From contig NZ_RYZH01000020.1 in assembly GCF_003977685.1 (NCBI RefSeq), positions 49,002 through 113,001 on the forward strand: a stretch of DNA of 64,000 nt. The letters run 5' to 3'. The notes beneath the pieces are model-generated. The model ran no database searches. It was given only the letters and a program-made list of their open reading frames with translations, and was not told the origin of the DNA. This DNA is from Tautonia sociabilis (GTDB taxonomy: Bacteria > Planctomycetota > Planctomycetia > Isosphaerales > Isosphaeraceae). Below are positions 17,731 through 26,302 of this stretch, in pieces (positions within the stretch are counted from its first letter, which is position 1; every line of letters starts with the position of its first letter). The position numbers and the translations under genes were made by a program.

Positions 17731-19560
17731 TCACCGCCCGCCGTTCCGGCGCCTCTGGAGCTTCTCCAGCAAGGCGGGATCGATCTGCAATCCGCGCCCG
17801 TCCCCATCCGACCGGGCCGTCTGGTCGACGGCGGCCTTATCCAGATAGGGCAACATCTCGCCGGTGGGCAGCCGCATCACCTTCGAGCCGTCGGCCTGGG
17901 TGAGGATCTGCGTCCCGTCGGGGAGCTGGACCACGCCCGGCTGGCCCGACACCGGGGTTGCGGTCCCCGCCGGTCGAGGGGCGACGGCGGAAGCACCGGG
18001 TGCCCCCTCGGGCGGGAGGGCCGGGGAGCCCGGCTCGGGGGCGGCTCCCGCCGAAGGCGCCGGCCGAGGGGCGGGAGCCGTCCCCGGCACGCCCGGCATC
18101 GGGACGGCGCCCGGCAGCGTCGGAATCGATCCTGGTGCCGAGGCCGGCGCGGGGGCGGTCGCGCCAGGAGGCCGCACGGGGCGGCCGTCGATCGTCAGCG
18201 TGGCCGCCTCCGGCGAGCCGAGCAGCGGAGAGACGGTCTGGAAGTCCAGGTCGGCCGGGACCGACGGGTGGACCGCATCCATCCGGATCTGCTCGTTGAT
18301 CGCGTATGGGTTCGGCACGAACGGCGTCGGTGAAGGCTGCGCCGGGGCCGTCGCCACGGGGCCGGATCGCTGGGCGGCGAACCCGCCACCGAAGGCCGGC
18401 GAGCCGGGCGCCATCCTTGCCGGGGCCGGGGCCGCGGCCGCGGCCGGATACCCCCCGGGGGCGGGGGCGACCATGGGCGCCGGTGCCGGCGCGGCGATCG
18501 CGGGGGCGGGAGCCGCGATCGCATCCCCTCGGAGCGACTCGATCCAGTCCCAGAGCAGCCGGTATTCCTGCGAGTTGGGATTGGTAAGGATCGGCCGCTG
18601 GTCCGGCCCGTGCGGCATCACGGCGTTGATCAGCAGCGGGCTGTGCTCGGGGGCCTCGCGGTCGACCAGGGCGAGCGTTGCATCTAGGTTTGTTCGGATG
18701 AGCAATGCGTTGCGCAAGTCTTTCTGGTCCCGGGCGCGGACGAGCCGGAAGTTGCGGTCCGACAGCTCGTCGTGGCAGCGAGCGCAGCGGGCCTGGAGGA
18801 CGCGGTGGACCGTCTCGCCGAACTCTTGGAAGCGGCGGACGGCCAGCGGCTCCGGCAGGTCGAAGATCCTTGGAGCCGCGACCGGCCCCTTGTACGCCCG
18901 GATCCGGCCGAGGGCCGAGTCGGCCGGGTCGCGCGGGGAACGGGCGCCGCCCATCAGGCCGGCGGCGTCGGCCCCGGTTCGGACGACCTCCGAGTCGCGA
19001 GCCGCCTTCGACGCCGCCGAGGCGGCCAGGCTCTTGAGCATCGCCTCGGCCGTCGGGTCGCCGGGGCTCCAGGCCAGCAGGGCCTTGAGCTGCTCGGCGG
19101 CCTCGGCCTCCATGCCGAAGGTCAGGCACCAGCGGGCCAGGCGGAGGTGCTCGTCGGGATCGCGGTCGGGGAGGTGGTCGCGCTGGTACTCGTAGGCCTC
19201 CCGGAGCGACCCGAAGACCGCCTCGACCCGGGCCTTCGGCTCCCGGACCGGGCCCAGCGGCAGGGTGATGACATAGTCCTCCCGGTCCTCGGCGACCGGG
19301 CCCTCGAGGACTCGGACGTTGCCGTCCTTCATCAGCAGCACCGTGCGGGGCGGGCCGGCGTCGGCCGGGCTCGGTGCCGGGGACATCGGGGGCGCCGCGA
19401 GGGGTCCCTCGAGCGGCGACGGGACGGCCGACGTCGCCTCACCGTCCTGCGCCGATCGCACCTCCGCGGTCGCGGGCAACGGCCCGGCCACGGCCACGAT
19501 CGAGAACGCGGACACGGCAACGCCCAGGCCGACAACGGTGGGGGTGATGAGGTTCGACAT
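17731..19560 (-). CDS. secreted Ala/Pro-rich protein with one c-type heme motif
   Basis: A 609-residue protein with an N-terminal hydrophobic segment (signal peptide or anchor). Residues about 70-190 are a hydrophilic domain with a helical TPR-like part. A single heme-binding motif CARCH (Cys259, Cys262, His263) follows, inside a region ending with AVMPHGPDQRP, which is the style of planctomycete-type cytochrome domains where a Met or His after it could be the second ligand. Residues 330-590 are low-complexity Ala/Pro/Gly linker with short conserved islands. It is likely periplasmic. Function is unknown. The ribosome site before ATG 19560 is weak. Confidence 0.8.
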   Translation of the reverse strand: MSNLITPTVVGLGVAVSAFSIVAVAGPLPATAEVRSAQDGEATSAVPSPLEGPLAAPPMSPAPSPADAGPPRTVLLMKDGNVRVLEGPVAEDREDYVITLPLGPVREPKARVEAVFGSLREAYEYQRDHLPDRDPDEHLRLARWCLTFGMEAEAAEQLKALLAWSPGDPTAEAMLKSLAASAASKAARDSEVVRTGADAAGLMGGARSPRDPADSALGRIRAYKGPVAAPRIFDLPEPLAVRRFQEFGETVHRVLQARCARCHDELSDRNFRLVRARDQKDLRNALLIRTNLDATLALVDREAPEHSPLLINAVMPHGPDQRPILTNPNSQEYRLLWDWIESLRGDAIAAPAPAIAAPAPAPMVAPAPGGYPAAAAAPAPARMAPGSPAFGGGFAAQRSGPVATAPAQPSPTPFVPNPYAINEQIRMDAVHPSVPADLDFQTVSPLLGSPEAATLTIDGRPVRPPGATAPAPASAPGSIPTLPGAVPMPGVPGTAPAPRPAPSAGAAPEPGSPALPPEGAPGASAVAPRPAGTATPVSGQPGVVQLPDGTQILTQADGSKVMRLPTGEMLPYLDKAAVDQTARSDGDGRGLQIDPALLEKLQRRRNGGR

Positions 19561-19675
19561 GGTGGCCGGACCCTATCCCGTCCCCTAGAATCCGTCAAGG
19601 CGACCCGACCCCCGAGCCGGCGCGATCCCCGATCGCCCCCGCACCGGCCGGTCGACGACCGGAGACTCCCCCGCC

Positions 19676-19957
19676 ATGACCGACCGCTCCGCCCTGCTCG
19701 ACGACTTCCTCGGCCAGTCCGTCGTCATCGACCTGACCTCCCCTTACGTCTGCATCGGTACCCTCGCCAACGCCGACGCCGCCTTCTTCGACGTCCGGGA
19801 CGCCGACCTCCACGACCTCCGGGACGGCCGCTCCACCCGCGAGATCTACGTCTTCGACTCCGCCCGCCTCGGCATCCGCCGCAACCGAGCCCGCGTCCTC
19901 ATCCGCCGCGACGAGGTCGTCGCCCTCACCCGCCTGGCCGACATCGCCGAGGTGTGA
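19676..19957 (+). CDS. small conserved hypothetical protein
   Basis: A 93-residue protein with no signal peptide or membrane segment. It is predicted all-beta with a short N-terminal helix: GQSVVIDLTSPYVCIGTLAN, then FFDVRDADLHDL, then ARVLIRRDEVVALTRL. This helix-plus-bent-sheet layout recalls Sm-like (LSm) folds, but no nucleotide-binding signature is clear. It lies between two heme-motif genes, divergent from the first. A TAGAAT -10-like hexamer is at 19586-19591, without a clear -35. Confidence 0.65.
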   Translation: MTDRSALLDDFLGQSVVIDLTSPYVCIGTLANADAAFFDVRDADLHDLRDGRSTREIYVFDSARLGIRRNRARVLIRRDEVVALTRLADIAEV

Positions 19958-20089
19958 CCCGTCGGCGGCAGGCTCGGCCAGGCCAGGCCAGAGGGGCAGA
20001 AGACCTGTCGGCGGCATCAACCGACCGACCCTCCCCATCCGCCACCAACCATCCGCCAATCGCCTCAGCCATCCCCCGGGAGCTCGACC

Positions 20090-20575
20090 GTGGACGACGA
20101 TCTCGACGCAATGGAAGGCGCCGGCCCATCCGGCTCGAACGGGATGTTCACGACCATCGCCGTGGCGGCTGTCCTCATCCTCGCCGCGCTGACGGCGGGC
20201 CTGGTCGCCAACCGTCGCCCGGCCGGCGACCCCGGCGCCCTCGCCGGAGGAGACGCCGAGGCCCTCGTCGCCGAGGGCAAACGCCTCTACGACTGGCGAT
20301 GCGTCTCCTGCCACGGTCCCTCCGGCCGCGGCGACGGCCCCATCGCCCGGAGCCTCCAGGGTCCCGGCCCCGGCGACCTGACCGACGACGAGTGGACGCA
20401 CGGCGACGCCCCCGACCAGGTCCTCGCCGTCATCACCAAGGGCGTCCCCGACACCCAGATGGCCGGTTGGGACACCGCCTTCAACCCCGACGAGCTTCGC
20501 GCCCTCGCCGCCTACATGTATCGCCTCGCCGGCCGGGAGGTGCCGGAGGATCTGCTCGACGGAGCCGGAGGATGA
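20090..20575 (+). CDS. membrane-anchored mono-heme cytochrome c
   Basis: A 161-residue protein with one membrane anchor at about residues 20-40 and a class I cytochrome c domain after it. The heme motif is CVSCH (Cys71, Cys74, His75), followed by GPSGRGDGP, and the likely axial Met is Met124 in DTQMAGW. The final helix ELRALAAYMYRLA is the typical C-terminal cytochrome helix. It would carry electrons in the periplasm. Partner oxidase genes are not in the window. GTG 20090 is used; ATG 20111 is an alternative. A strong hairpin follows the stop. Confidence 0.9.
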   Translation: MDDDLDAMEGAGPSGSNGMFTTIAVAAVLILAALTAGLVANRRPAGDPGALAGGDAEALVAEGKRLYDWRCVSCHGPSGRGDGPIARSLQGPGPGDLTDDEWTHGDAPDQVLAVITKGVPDTQMAGWDTAFNPDELRALAAYMYRLAGREVPEDLLDGAGG

Positions 20576-20625
20576 CCGCGGGGGAGGCCGGCCCTCGGCC
20601 AGGGAGGTTCGTCGGCTCGGTCGAC

Positions 20626-20655
20626 GGGCGGAGACGGGATTCCTCGTCTCCGCCC
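20626..20655 (+). terminator. GC-rich hairpin after cytochrome c gene
   Basis: A perfect 11-bp stem (GGGCGGAGACG with CGTCTCCGCCC) and an 8-base loop, 50 bases after the stop. No U-tract follows. Confidence 0.55.
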
Positions 20656-20841
20656 TGAGGACGACGGGCACGCCGCCCTCCCTCCGCGCCGAGGGAGGCC
20701 CGGTCGCGGTCGAGGCCCCCGTCCCCCACCGATCGCCCCCCGTTCGACCGCCGATCCGCACCGCCGCGAGCCCTGGCCTGTCGGCCGGGTTGTGGCGATA
20801 ATCGGATCGGACAATCTTGCCTCGAGCCGAGGAGGTGCCCG

Positions 20842-21396
20842 ATGGCCACGGCCGCGCCCTCGACGATCACGGCCGAACAGTTCGGGAAGCGACCGGATCC
20901 CGGTCATCCTGAGGAGCTCGTTCGGGGGAGGATCGTCCGCATGCCGCCGCCGAATCGACGACATGGGCAGGTCTGTGGGAATGCGTATTTCTTGCTCAGA
21001 CTCCACGCCGCCCAGTACGACCTCGGCCACGTCCTGAGCAACGACTCCGGTGTGATCACCGAGCGGAACCCGGACACCGTCCGAGGCGCGGATGTCGCCT
21101 TCTACAGCTACTCCCGGCTGCCGAAGGGACCGCTGCCTCAGACCTACGGCCCCGAGGTGCCCGAACTGATCATCGAGGTCCGCTCGCCGGGCGACCGCTG
21201 GCCCGAGGTGCTGGCGAAGGTAACCGAGTACCTCAACGCAGGGGTCGTGGTCGTGATCGTCCTCGACCCCGATTCCCGGTCGGCCCAGGTCTATCGAGTC
21301 GACCAACCCCCCCGGATCCTCCAGGACGATGACGAGTTGACCGTCCCCGACCTGCTCGGCGACTTCCGCGTCGCCGTCCGCCGGTTCTTCGACTGA
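20842..21396 (+). CDS. Uma2-family (DUF820) putative nuclease-fold protein
   Basis: A 184-residue protein of the Uma2 family, which has a PD-(D/E)XK restriction-endonuclease-like fold and is strongly expanded in cyanobacteria and planctomycetes. Family marks are ELVRGRIVRMPPP near the start, RGADVAFYS with the active-site Asp, PELIIEVRSPGD with Glu as second acidic residue, and EVLAKVTEYLNAGV with the Lys. All expected catalytic positions are present. No function has been firmly shown for the family. GAGGAGGTG precedes ATG 20842. It converges on ridA with only 13 bases between stops. Confidence 0.88.
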   Translation: MATAAPSTITAEQFGKRPDPGHPEELVRGRIVRMPPPNRRHGQVCGNAYFLLRLHAAQYDLGHVLSNDSGVITERNPDTVRGADVAFYSYSRLPKGPLPQTYGPEVPELIIEVRSPGDRWPEVLAKVTEYLNAGVVVVIVLDPDSRSAQVYRVDQPPRILQDDDELTVPDLLGDFRVAVRRFFD

Positions 21397-21409
21397 CGGC
21401 CAGCACGGA

Positions 21410-21835
21410 TCAGGTCCCTTCGGAGACGATCGCGTCGGCCTCGATCTCGACGAACGCCCCGGGAAGGATGAGCCGGGCGACCTCGACCATCGTCAGCGCC
21501 GGCCGGATGGCGGCGAAGACCTCGGCATGCTCGGCGGCGATCTCCTCAAACTTGGAGATGTCGGTGACATAGATGCGCGTCCGGATCACGTCGGAGGCCG
21601 TGCCGCCGAGGGCCTCGATGCTGGCCAGGACGATCGCCAGGGCGCGGCGGGCCTGGGCTCCGGCGGTCGGGGGGAGCGACCCGTCGGCCTCCAGGCCGAT
21701 CGTGCCGGTCACCGCGATGGTCGACCCGATCCGCACGGCTCGAGCGTAGCCCGCCTTCGGCTCCCAGGGAGAACCGGTCGAGGCCAGCAGCCGAGGGCCG
21801 TGGGAAGAGACGGTGACGTGGACGCTCTGGCGCAT
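21410..21835 (-). CDS. RidA-family protein (enamine/imine deaminase type)
   Basis: A 141-residue single-domain YjgF/RidA protein. It has SGSTIAVTGTIGLE-like strands, the helix QARRALAIVLASIEALGG, VIRTRIYVTDISKFEEI (the conserved Arg and strand), and HAEVFAAIRPALTMVEVARL with the Pro-Ala-x-Thr motif near the active site. The fold and length match the family, whose members deaminate reactive 2-aminoacrylate-type intermediates. The precise substrate is not visible. ATG 21835 is the first methionine of the fold. It is convergent with the Uma2 gene and divergent from the FKBP gene. Confidence 0.88.
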   Translation of the reverse strand: MRQSVHVTVSSHGPRLLASTGSPWEPKAGYARAVRIGSTIAVTGTIGLEADGSLPPTAGAQARRALAIVLASIEALGGTASDVIRTRIYVTDISKFEEIAAEHAEVFAAIRPALTMVEVARLILPGAFVEIEADAIVSEGT

Positions 21836-22041
21836 CGGCGGGGAACCTCTCGGCCTCGGCGGGGATGGTCGGGCATGCGGCCCCGCATCTTCGCCCCAGG
21901 CCGTCGGGGGCGTCAAGCTCCTGCCAGGGGCCCGGCACCACGCCGTTGCCCGGGGACCAGGTCGGGGGTACCATCGGGGAAAGATGGCCGGATCGCCCGC
22001 CGATCGGCCCAGATCCCGCAATCTTTGGCGAAAGCACGCCG

Positions 22042-22485
22042 ATGGCTGGCAACGCGACGCAGATCGAAGATCGGAAGCAGGGGACCGGGCCGGAGGCGAA
22101 TCCGGGACAGACGGTTTCGGCCCACTCCCTCGGCACGCTGACCAACGGCACCCGGTTCGCCAGCTCCCGAGACCGCGGCCAACCCTTCTCCTTCCCGCTC
22201 GGCGCCGGGAGGGTGATCAAGGGCTGGGACGTGGGTGTGGCCGGCATGCCGGTCGGCGGCCTGCGCAAGCTGACCATCCCCCCCGAGGAGGGGTACGGCG
22301 CCCGGGGGGCCGGCGGCGTCAACCCGCCGAACGCGACCCTGATCGTCGCGGTCAAATCGCTGGGCATCAACGATTTCACACATCGTCCCAAGGGCGAGGC
22401 GACCCTCCCCGCCACGCCCCAATCGCCGAGGTGGCCATGTCCGAGCAGAACGGGCGAGCGGCCGGCGATCACGTCGAGGCGCTGA
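22042..22485 (+). CDS. FKBP-type peptidyl-prolyl isomerase with C-terminal extension
   Basis: A 147-residue protein. Residues about 10-110 are an FKBP domain: LGTLTNGTRFASSRDRGQPF, then PLGAGRVIKGWDVGVAGMPVGG, RKLTIPPEEGYG, and PPNATLIVAVKSLG. These keep the Trp at the pocket floor and the flap. The usual Tyr of YTG is replaced (SAHSLG), which may affect activity. The last about 37 residues after LGIN are Pro/Arg-rich, not part of the fold, and overlap the next gene by 49 bases in another frame. No signal peptide is present, so it is cytoplasmic. Confidence 0.85.
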   Translation: MAGNATQIEDRKQGTGPEANPGQTVSAHSLGTLTNGTRFASSRDRGQPFSFPLGAGRVIKGWDVGVAGMPVGGLRKLTIPPEEGYGARGAGGVNPPNATLIVAVKSLGINDFTHRPKGEATLPATPQSPRWPCPSRTGERPAITSRR

Positions 22486-22877
22486 GGCGCATCCTCGACG
22501 CGAGGGCGGCCGGGCTGTGGTACGTCCGGGGGGACCGGCTGGAGCTGGCGGCCTTCGCCCCGGCGCCGGACATGCCCCGGGAGGTGGCCCGGAGGTTCCG
22601 GGACTCGGTCCTCGAGGTCGACCTGGACCGCGCCGACCTCGGAGTCGTCAAGGCCGTGGCCGAACGCTCCGCGGCCGTCTCGGTCGCCGGCCGCTTGCCG
22701 GTCGAGACTGGCTCCGGTTACTGGCTCCGCGCCTTCGGCGCCCAGCGATCGGTGGCCGTCCCCCTGTTCGACCCCGCCGGCGCGATCCGGGCCGTCCTCT
22801 CCGCCGCCCTGCCGACGCTCGGCCCGCCGGACGACGAGCAGGTCGTCGAGACAATCCGACAGCACGGCTCGGGCTGA
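22437..22877 (+). CDS. GAF-like small protein
   Basis: A 146-residue soluble protein with alternating strands and helices of GAF type: an N-terminal helix VEALRRILDARAAGLWYV, strands RLELAAFAP, a middle helix LGVVKAVAERSAAVSVAGRL, then QRSVAVPLFDPAGAIRAVLSAALP, which resembles the GAF ending 'sviavPl...g.vvGvl.l'. No ligand cysteine or phosphodiesterase motif is visible. It overlaps the FKBP gene by 49 bases, which suggests translational coupling. Function is not known. Confidence 0.7.
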   Translation: MSEQNGRAAGDHVEALRRILDARAAGLWYVRGDRLELAAFAPAPDMPREVARRFRDSVLEVDLDRADLGVVKAVAERSAAVSVAGRLPVETGSGYWLRAFGAQRSVAVPLFDPAGAIRAVLSAALPTLGPPDDEQVVETIRQHGSG

Positions 22878-23171
22878 ACCCAGCACGCGGCGGCCGGAAC
22901 CGGAATCGGCGAACCGGCCGTCCCTCGGGCCCACCCGAATCGGCGAACGGCCCCGTGACCGTCGCAACGGTGGTCTTCCCCCCCTCCCGCCAACGGCCTC
23001 TCCCGGCAAAGTCGGGAGGCTCTGAGCGATTGTGCGGGCGCCCTCGACGACGGCCGGGCGGGCGGCGTTGTCGCCCTGGCGGGGATCGACTAAGCTGGAA
23101 CGATTGGCGCGGGCCGGTGTTCCATCGCCGAGACCCGCGAGGATCGAGCCGACTCCTCGCCCGACCGACCC

Positions 23172-24098
23172 GTGGTGGACCGACCCGTGCATCGGATCCT
23201 GCGCACTCGATTCGGCCGGCGTGTCGCATTCTCGGCCCCGGCTCCGGCCCTGGTCTTGCTCCTGCTGGCCGTGATCGCGGCGGCTTGCCCCCCCGAGGCG
23301 ATCGCCCAGGGGGGGCAAGCCGCGATCGCCGGGGACGCCAACGTCGTTCCCTCGGACTCGGCCGCCGATGACGCCGGCTTCGGCACCTCGTTCCTGAAGC
23401 TCATGGTCACCTCGACCGGGCCGATCGGCGTGGTGCTGCTGCTCATGTCGTTCTACCTGATCGCCCTGGTGGCCTGGATGTACTTCGAGTACCGCCGGGC
23501 CGTCGCGATCCCCGAGCGGCTGACGCGGGACCTGGGCTCGCTGCTGATGCAGCGCCAGTACTCGGCCGCCTTCGAGCGGGTCAACGGCGACGACTCGTTC
23601 CTCGGCCGGGTCCTGGCGGCCGGGGTCCGTAAGCTGCCGGGAGGCCAGCCGGCGGCGATCCGGGCGATGCAACTGGTCAATGATGACGTGACGATGGAGA
23701 TGGAGCATCGCACCGCTTACCTGGCCACCGTTGGCACGCTCGGCCCGCTGATCGGCCTCTTCGGCACGGTCTACGGCATGATCGTCGCGTTCCGGGCCAT
23801 GTCTTCCCAGGGCCAGCCCGAGACCACCCTGCTGGCCGGCGGCATCTCGACGGCGCTGTTCGCCACGCTGATGGGGATCGGCGTGGCGATCCCGGCGATC
23901 ACCTTTTACGCGGTCTTCCGCAATCGAATCGCTCGGCTGTCGCTGGAAGTGGAGCTGGCGGCCGAATCGTTGCTGGAGCAGTTCGCCCCCGGCATCCGTC
24001 CGCCGCACCCCCTGGCCGCCGGTTCGGGAGGCGGGATGCCCGTGCAGCCGTCCCCACCCCAGGTGCGGACCTCCCTCGGAGGGCCGAAGGAGGAGTGA
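23172..24098 (+). CDS. MotA/TolQ/ExbB proton channel family protein
   Basis: A 308-residue protein. An N-terminal signal-like segment (about 20-45) ends in AIAQGG; three membrane helices follow (about 80-105, 185-205, 220-245). The pair of helices around TVGTLGPLIGLFGTVYGMIVAF and GGISTALFATLMGIGVAIPAI is the TolQ/ExbB signature, with the polar Thr residues lining the proton path. The first gene of the ExbB-ExbD-ExbD-membrane protein-VWA cluster. It would form a pentameric stator using proton-motive force across the inner membrane. Two GTG codons (23172, 23175) are adjacent. No TonB gene is present. Confidence 0.92.
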   Translation: MVDRPVHRILRTRFGRRVAFSAPAPALVLLLLAVIAAACPPEAIAQGGQAAIAGDANVVPSDSAADDAGFGTSFLKLMVTSTGPIGVVLLLMSFYLIALVAWMYFEYRRAVAIPERLTRDLGSLLMQRQYSAAFERVNGDDSFLGRVLAAGVRKLPGGQPAAIRAMQLVNDDVTMEMEHRTAYLATVGTLGPLIGLFGTVYGMIVAFRAMSSQGQPETTLLAGGISTALFATLMGIGVAIPAITFYAVFRNRIARLSLEVELAAESLLEQFAPGIRPPHPLAAGSGGGMPVQPSPPQVRTSLGGPKEE

Positions 24099-24393
24099 GC
24101 GGAGACGGAGGGCCGACGCGAACCGTCTGACGGCCTCAGGATGTGACAGCGACAGGTTCCGTTCGACGACGGGCGATCGAGACATCCCCACCCCCACCAT
24201 GGTCCGTCAGATAAGAGGATCGGCCCGGGCTCGTTCCGTACTCACACGACTTCGGGCTCCCCCGAGAGCAAGCCCCCCGGCATCGAGCATTGGGCGAACC
24301 TTCCCCTCGAACCATCCGCCTCCGGTCGTCTCGCAATCGCCTCGGCCTCCTGCAGTCAGTCTTCCGGCCTCCTTCCGCCATCCGGGTCCTCTC
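24099..24393. other. 295-bp gap between exbB-like and exbD-like genes
   Basis: The frame upstream of the ExbD start stays open but encodes Pro/Arg/Ser-rich sequence without similarity to the ExbD start, so it is treated as noncoding. No terminator or strong promoter is visible, leaving it open whether exbB and exbD share one transcript. Confidence 0.35.
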
Positions 24394-24864
24394 ATGACGA
24401 GACGAGATCGCCAGGGCGACCCGTACCGCCTGGACCTGAATCTGACGCCTCTGCTGGACGTGGTCCTGCAGCTGATCACGTTCTTCATGATGCTCGTGCA
24501 CTTCGGCTCGCAGATCGAGGCGGCCGATCGCGAGGTCCGACTGCCGGTGGCGCCGGCGGCCTTGCCCGGGGCGATGGCGGGAGAAGACCGGCTGGTGGTG
24601 GTGATCGACGCGGCGGGCACGCTGATCGCCGGGGGGAGGGAGCGCTCGGCGTCGGAGGCGTCTCGGTGGTGGGCGGAGCAGGCGGCTCGTCGGTTCCGAG
24701 GAGCCGCCTCGCTGGGGGAGCCGGCCGAGGAGCTGCCGACGCAGGTGATCGTCCGGGCCGACCGGGACGCCCCCTACGGCGCCGTCCGGTCGGCCCTGGC
24801 CGAGGCGCAGGAGAGCGGGTTCGCCCGGTTCAGCCTGGTGGTCATGCTGCAGGAGGGGCGCTGA
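24394..24864 (+). CDS. ExbD/TolR-family protein (first copy)
   Basis: A 156-residue single-pass protein. After a short charged start comes the TolR/ExbD motif LDLNLTPLLDVVLQLITFFMML with the conserved proton-carrying Asp in PLLDVV. The remaining 110 residues are the periplasmic domain, ending in a strand FARFSLVVMLQ typical of the fold. It is the partner of the ExbB-like channel upstream. Its stop TGA shares one base with the ATG of the second ExbD gene (TGATG), a mark of translational coupling. Confidence 0.9.
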   Translation: MTRRDRQGDPYRLDLNLTPLLDVVLQLITFFMMLVHFGSQIEAADREVRLPVAPAALPGAMAGEDRLVVVIDAAGTLIAGGRERSASEASRWWAEQAARRFRGAASLGEPAEELPTQVIVRADRDAPYGAVRSALAEAQESGFARFSLVVMLQEGR

Positions 24865-25379
24865 TGCTCGGTCCCGAGGCCATGCTCCGCAGCCGGCGGA
24901 AGAAGGCGCCGGAGGAAACCGTCGAGTTCCCGGTGGCTCCCATGCTCGACATGTCGTTCCAGTTGCTGGCCTTCTTCATCCTCACCTTCCAGGCCCCCAG
25001 CGGGGAAAGCCGAATCGACCTGTATCTGCCGTCGGCTCCGGCCGCGCTGATCGCCTCGCCGGATGCCTCCCCCGGCCGCACCCGGCCCGGCTCGATGGCC
25101 CCGGACCTGGAGACGGACCTCGTCGTCCGAGCCGAGGCCGACGAACTGGGAGACCTGGTCTCCCTGTCCCTGCAAGGCTCGGAGGTCCCCGACGCCGGTG
25201 CCCTCCGGGACCGCCTGAGGCGCTACCGGGAGCAGTTGCTGGGAGAGCCGGTCACGATCCGGCTCGTGGCCGACGATCGGCTCCGGTACGAGGAGGCCGC
25301 CCGGATCATCGGCGCCTGCTCGGCCGCGGGAGTCGACGCCGTCCGCCTCGCCGGCTCCGACCCGGGGGCGGGCCCATGA
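24864..25379 (+). CDS. ExbD/TolR-family protein (second copy)
   Basis: A 171-residue single-pass protein. The membrane segment has PVAPMLDMSFQLLAFFILTF, with the conserved Asp in MLDMSF. The periplasmic domain is longer than in the first copy and ends in a GVDAVRLAG strand. Two different ExbD subunits in one operon suggest a heteromeric ExbD dimer within the ExbB pentamer, as is possible in Tol/Exb systems. Its stop overlaps the next start by four bases (ATGA). Confidence 0.9.
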   Translation: MLGPEAMLRSRRKKAPEETVEFPVAPMLDMSFQLLAFFILTFQAPSGESRIDLYLPSAPAALIASPDASPGRTRPGSMAPDLETDLVVRAEADELGDLVSLSLQGSEVPDAGALRDRLRRYREQLLGEPVTIRLVADDRLRYEEAARIIGACSAAGVDAVRLAGSDPGAGP

Positions 25380-26161
25380 GCATCGTGTTCGCCTGCCCTG
25401 GCGGAGAGCCGGGGGCCGGGACTCCCTCCTCACCCCGAGCGACCCCTCGGGAGCCGACCCGGATCGGCTGGGCCGTGCGGGGAGGAGCCTTCTGGCTCCT
25501 GGTCCTCGCCGGTTGGTCCGCGGCGACGACCCAGGACGATGCTCCGCTGACGGTCGCCGACCTGGACTCCTACCGGACCGCTCTCCGACCGTTCGAGCCG
25601 GACGCCCCTCCTCCCGTGGACGTTTCCTTCGGGGAGCTGTGGGAGCGGCCGGAAGAGTTCGAGGGTCGTCGGGTGGCGATCACGGGAAAGGCGGCCCGGC
25701 GGTTTCACCAGCCGGCGATCGGAGAGTACCCGCCGCTGGTCGAGCTGTGGCTGTTCTCACCGACCGGCAACCCGACCTGCGTCGTCTACCCCGAGCCCGA
25801 GGGGGGCGACCCGACCCCGCTGGGAGGGACGGTCCGGTTCGTCGGCTGGTATCAGAAGCGGCTCCGCTACCGGGCGAGCGACGAGGATCGGCTCGCCCCG
25901 CTGCTGGTCGGCCCGACCGCCCCGGAGGTGATCCGGGCCCCCGCCCAAGGCCCCTGGCGGCCCATCGGCCCGTTCCGTCTCGTCGACTGGATGGTCGGGG
26001 GGATCGTCGCCGCGGCCGTCCTCTCGGTGATCGTCCGACAGATGCTCTCCCGGCCGGGCCCCCGGCTCAGCCGACGGCAGCGGGAGGAGCTGGAGGGCCC
26101 GCCTCCTCGGTTCGTCGACGGTTCGGAGGACTCCTCGAATGACGGGGAGTCACCGGGTTGA
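25376..26161 (+). CDS. membrane protein with OB-like domain in ExbBD-VWA operon
   Basis: A 261-residue protein of unknown function. It has an N-terminal hydrophobic segment at about residues 37-52 and a second one at about 206-223 (VGGIVAAAVLSVIVRQML). Between them, residues 85-190 look like an OB-type beta barrel: FEGRRVAITGKAARR, then ELWLFSPTGNPTCVVYPEP, then GGTVRFVGWYQKR. If so, a periplasmic domain is held by two helices. It overlaps the second exbD by four bases, so it is made with the motor proteins and is probably a structural partner. I do not recognise a named family. Confidence 0.75.
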   Translation: MSIVFACPGGEPGAGTPSSPRATPREPTRIGWAVRGGAFWLLVLAGWSAATTQDDAPLTVADLDSYRTALRPFEPDAPPPVDVSFGELWERPEEFEGRRVAITGKAARRFHQPAIGEYPPLVELWLFSPTGNPTCVVYPEPEGGDPTPLGGTVRFVGWYQKRLRYRASDEDRLAPLLVGPTAPEVIRAPAQGPWRPIGPFRLVDWMVGGIVAAAVLSVIVRQMLSRPGPRLSRRQREELEGPPPRFVDGSEDSSNDGESPG

Positions 26162-26302
26162 CGATCGATCGCCGAGGCCGAATGGCGGAGGCCGGAAGGC
26201 TTCCAGGAATCGCCAAGGACCGGGAACGCTCGGGGTCGGCCCCCGACCTCGGTGATCGGCCTCCCTCACCTCCTCGTCCCAAGACTCCCGCGACCGAGGT
26301 CC

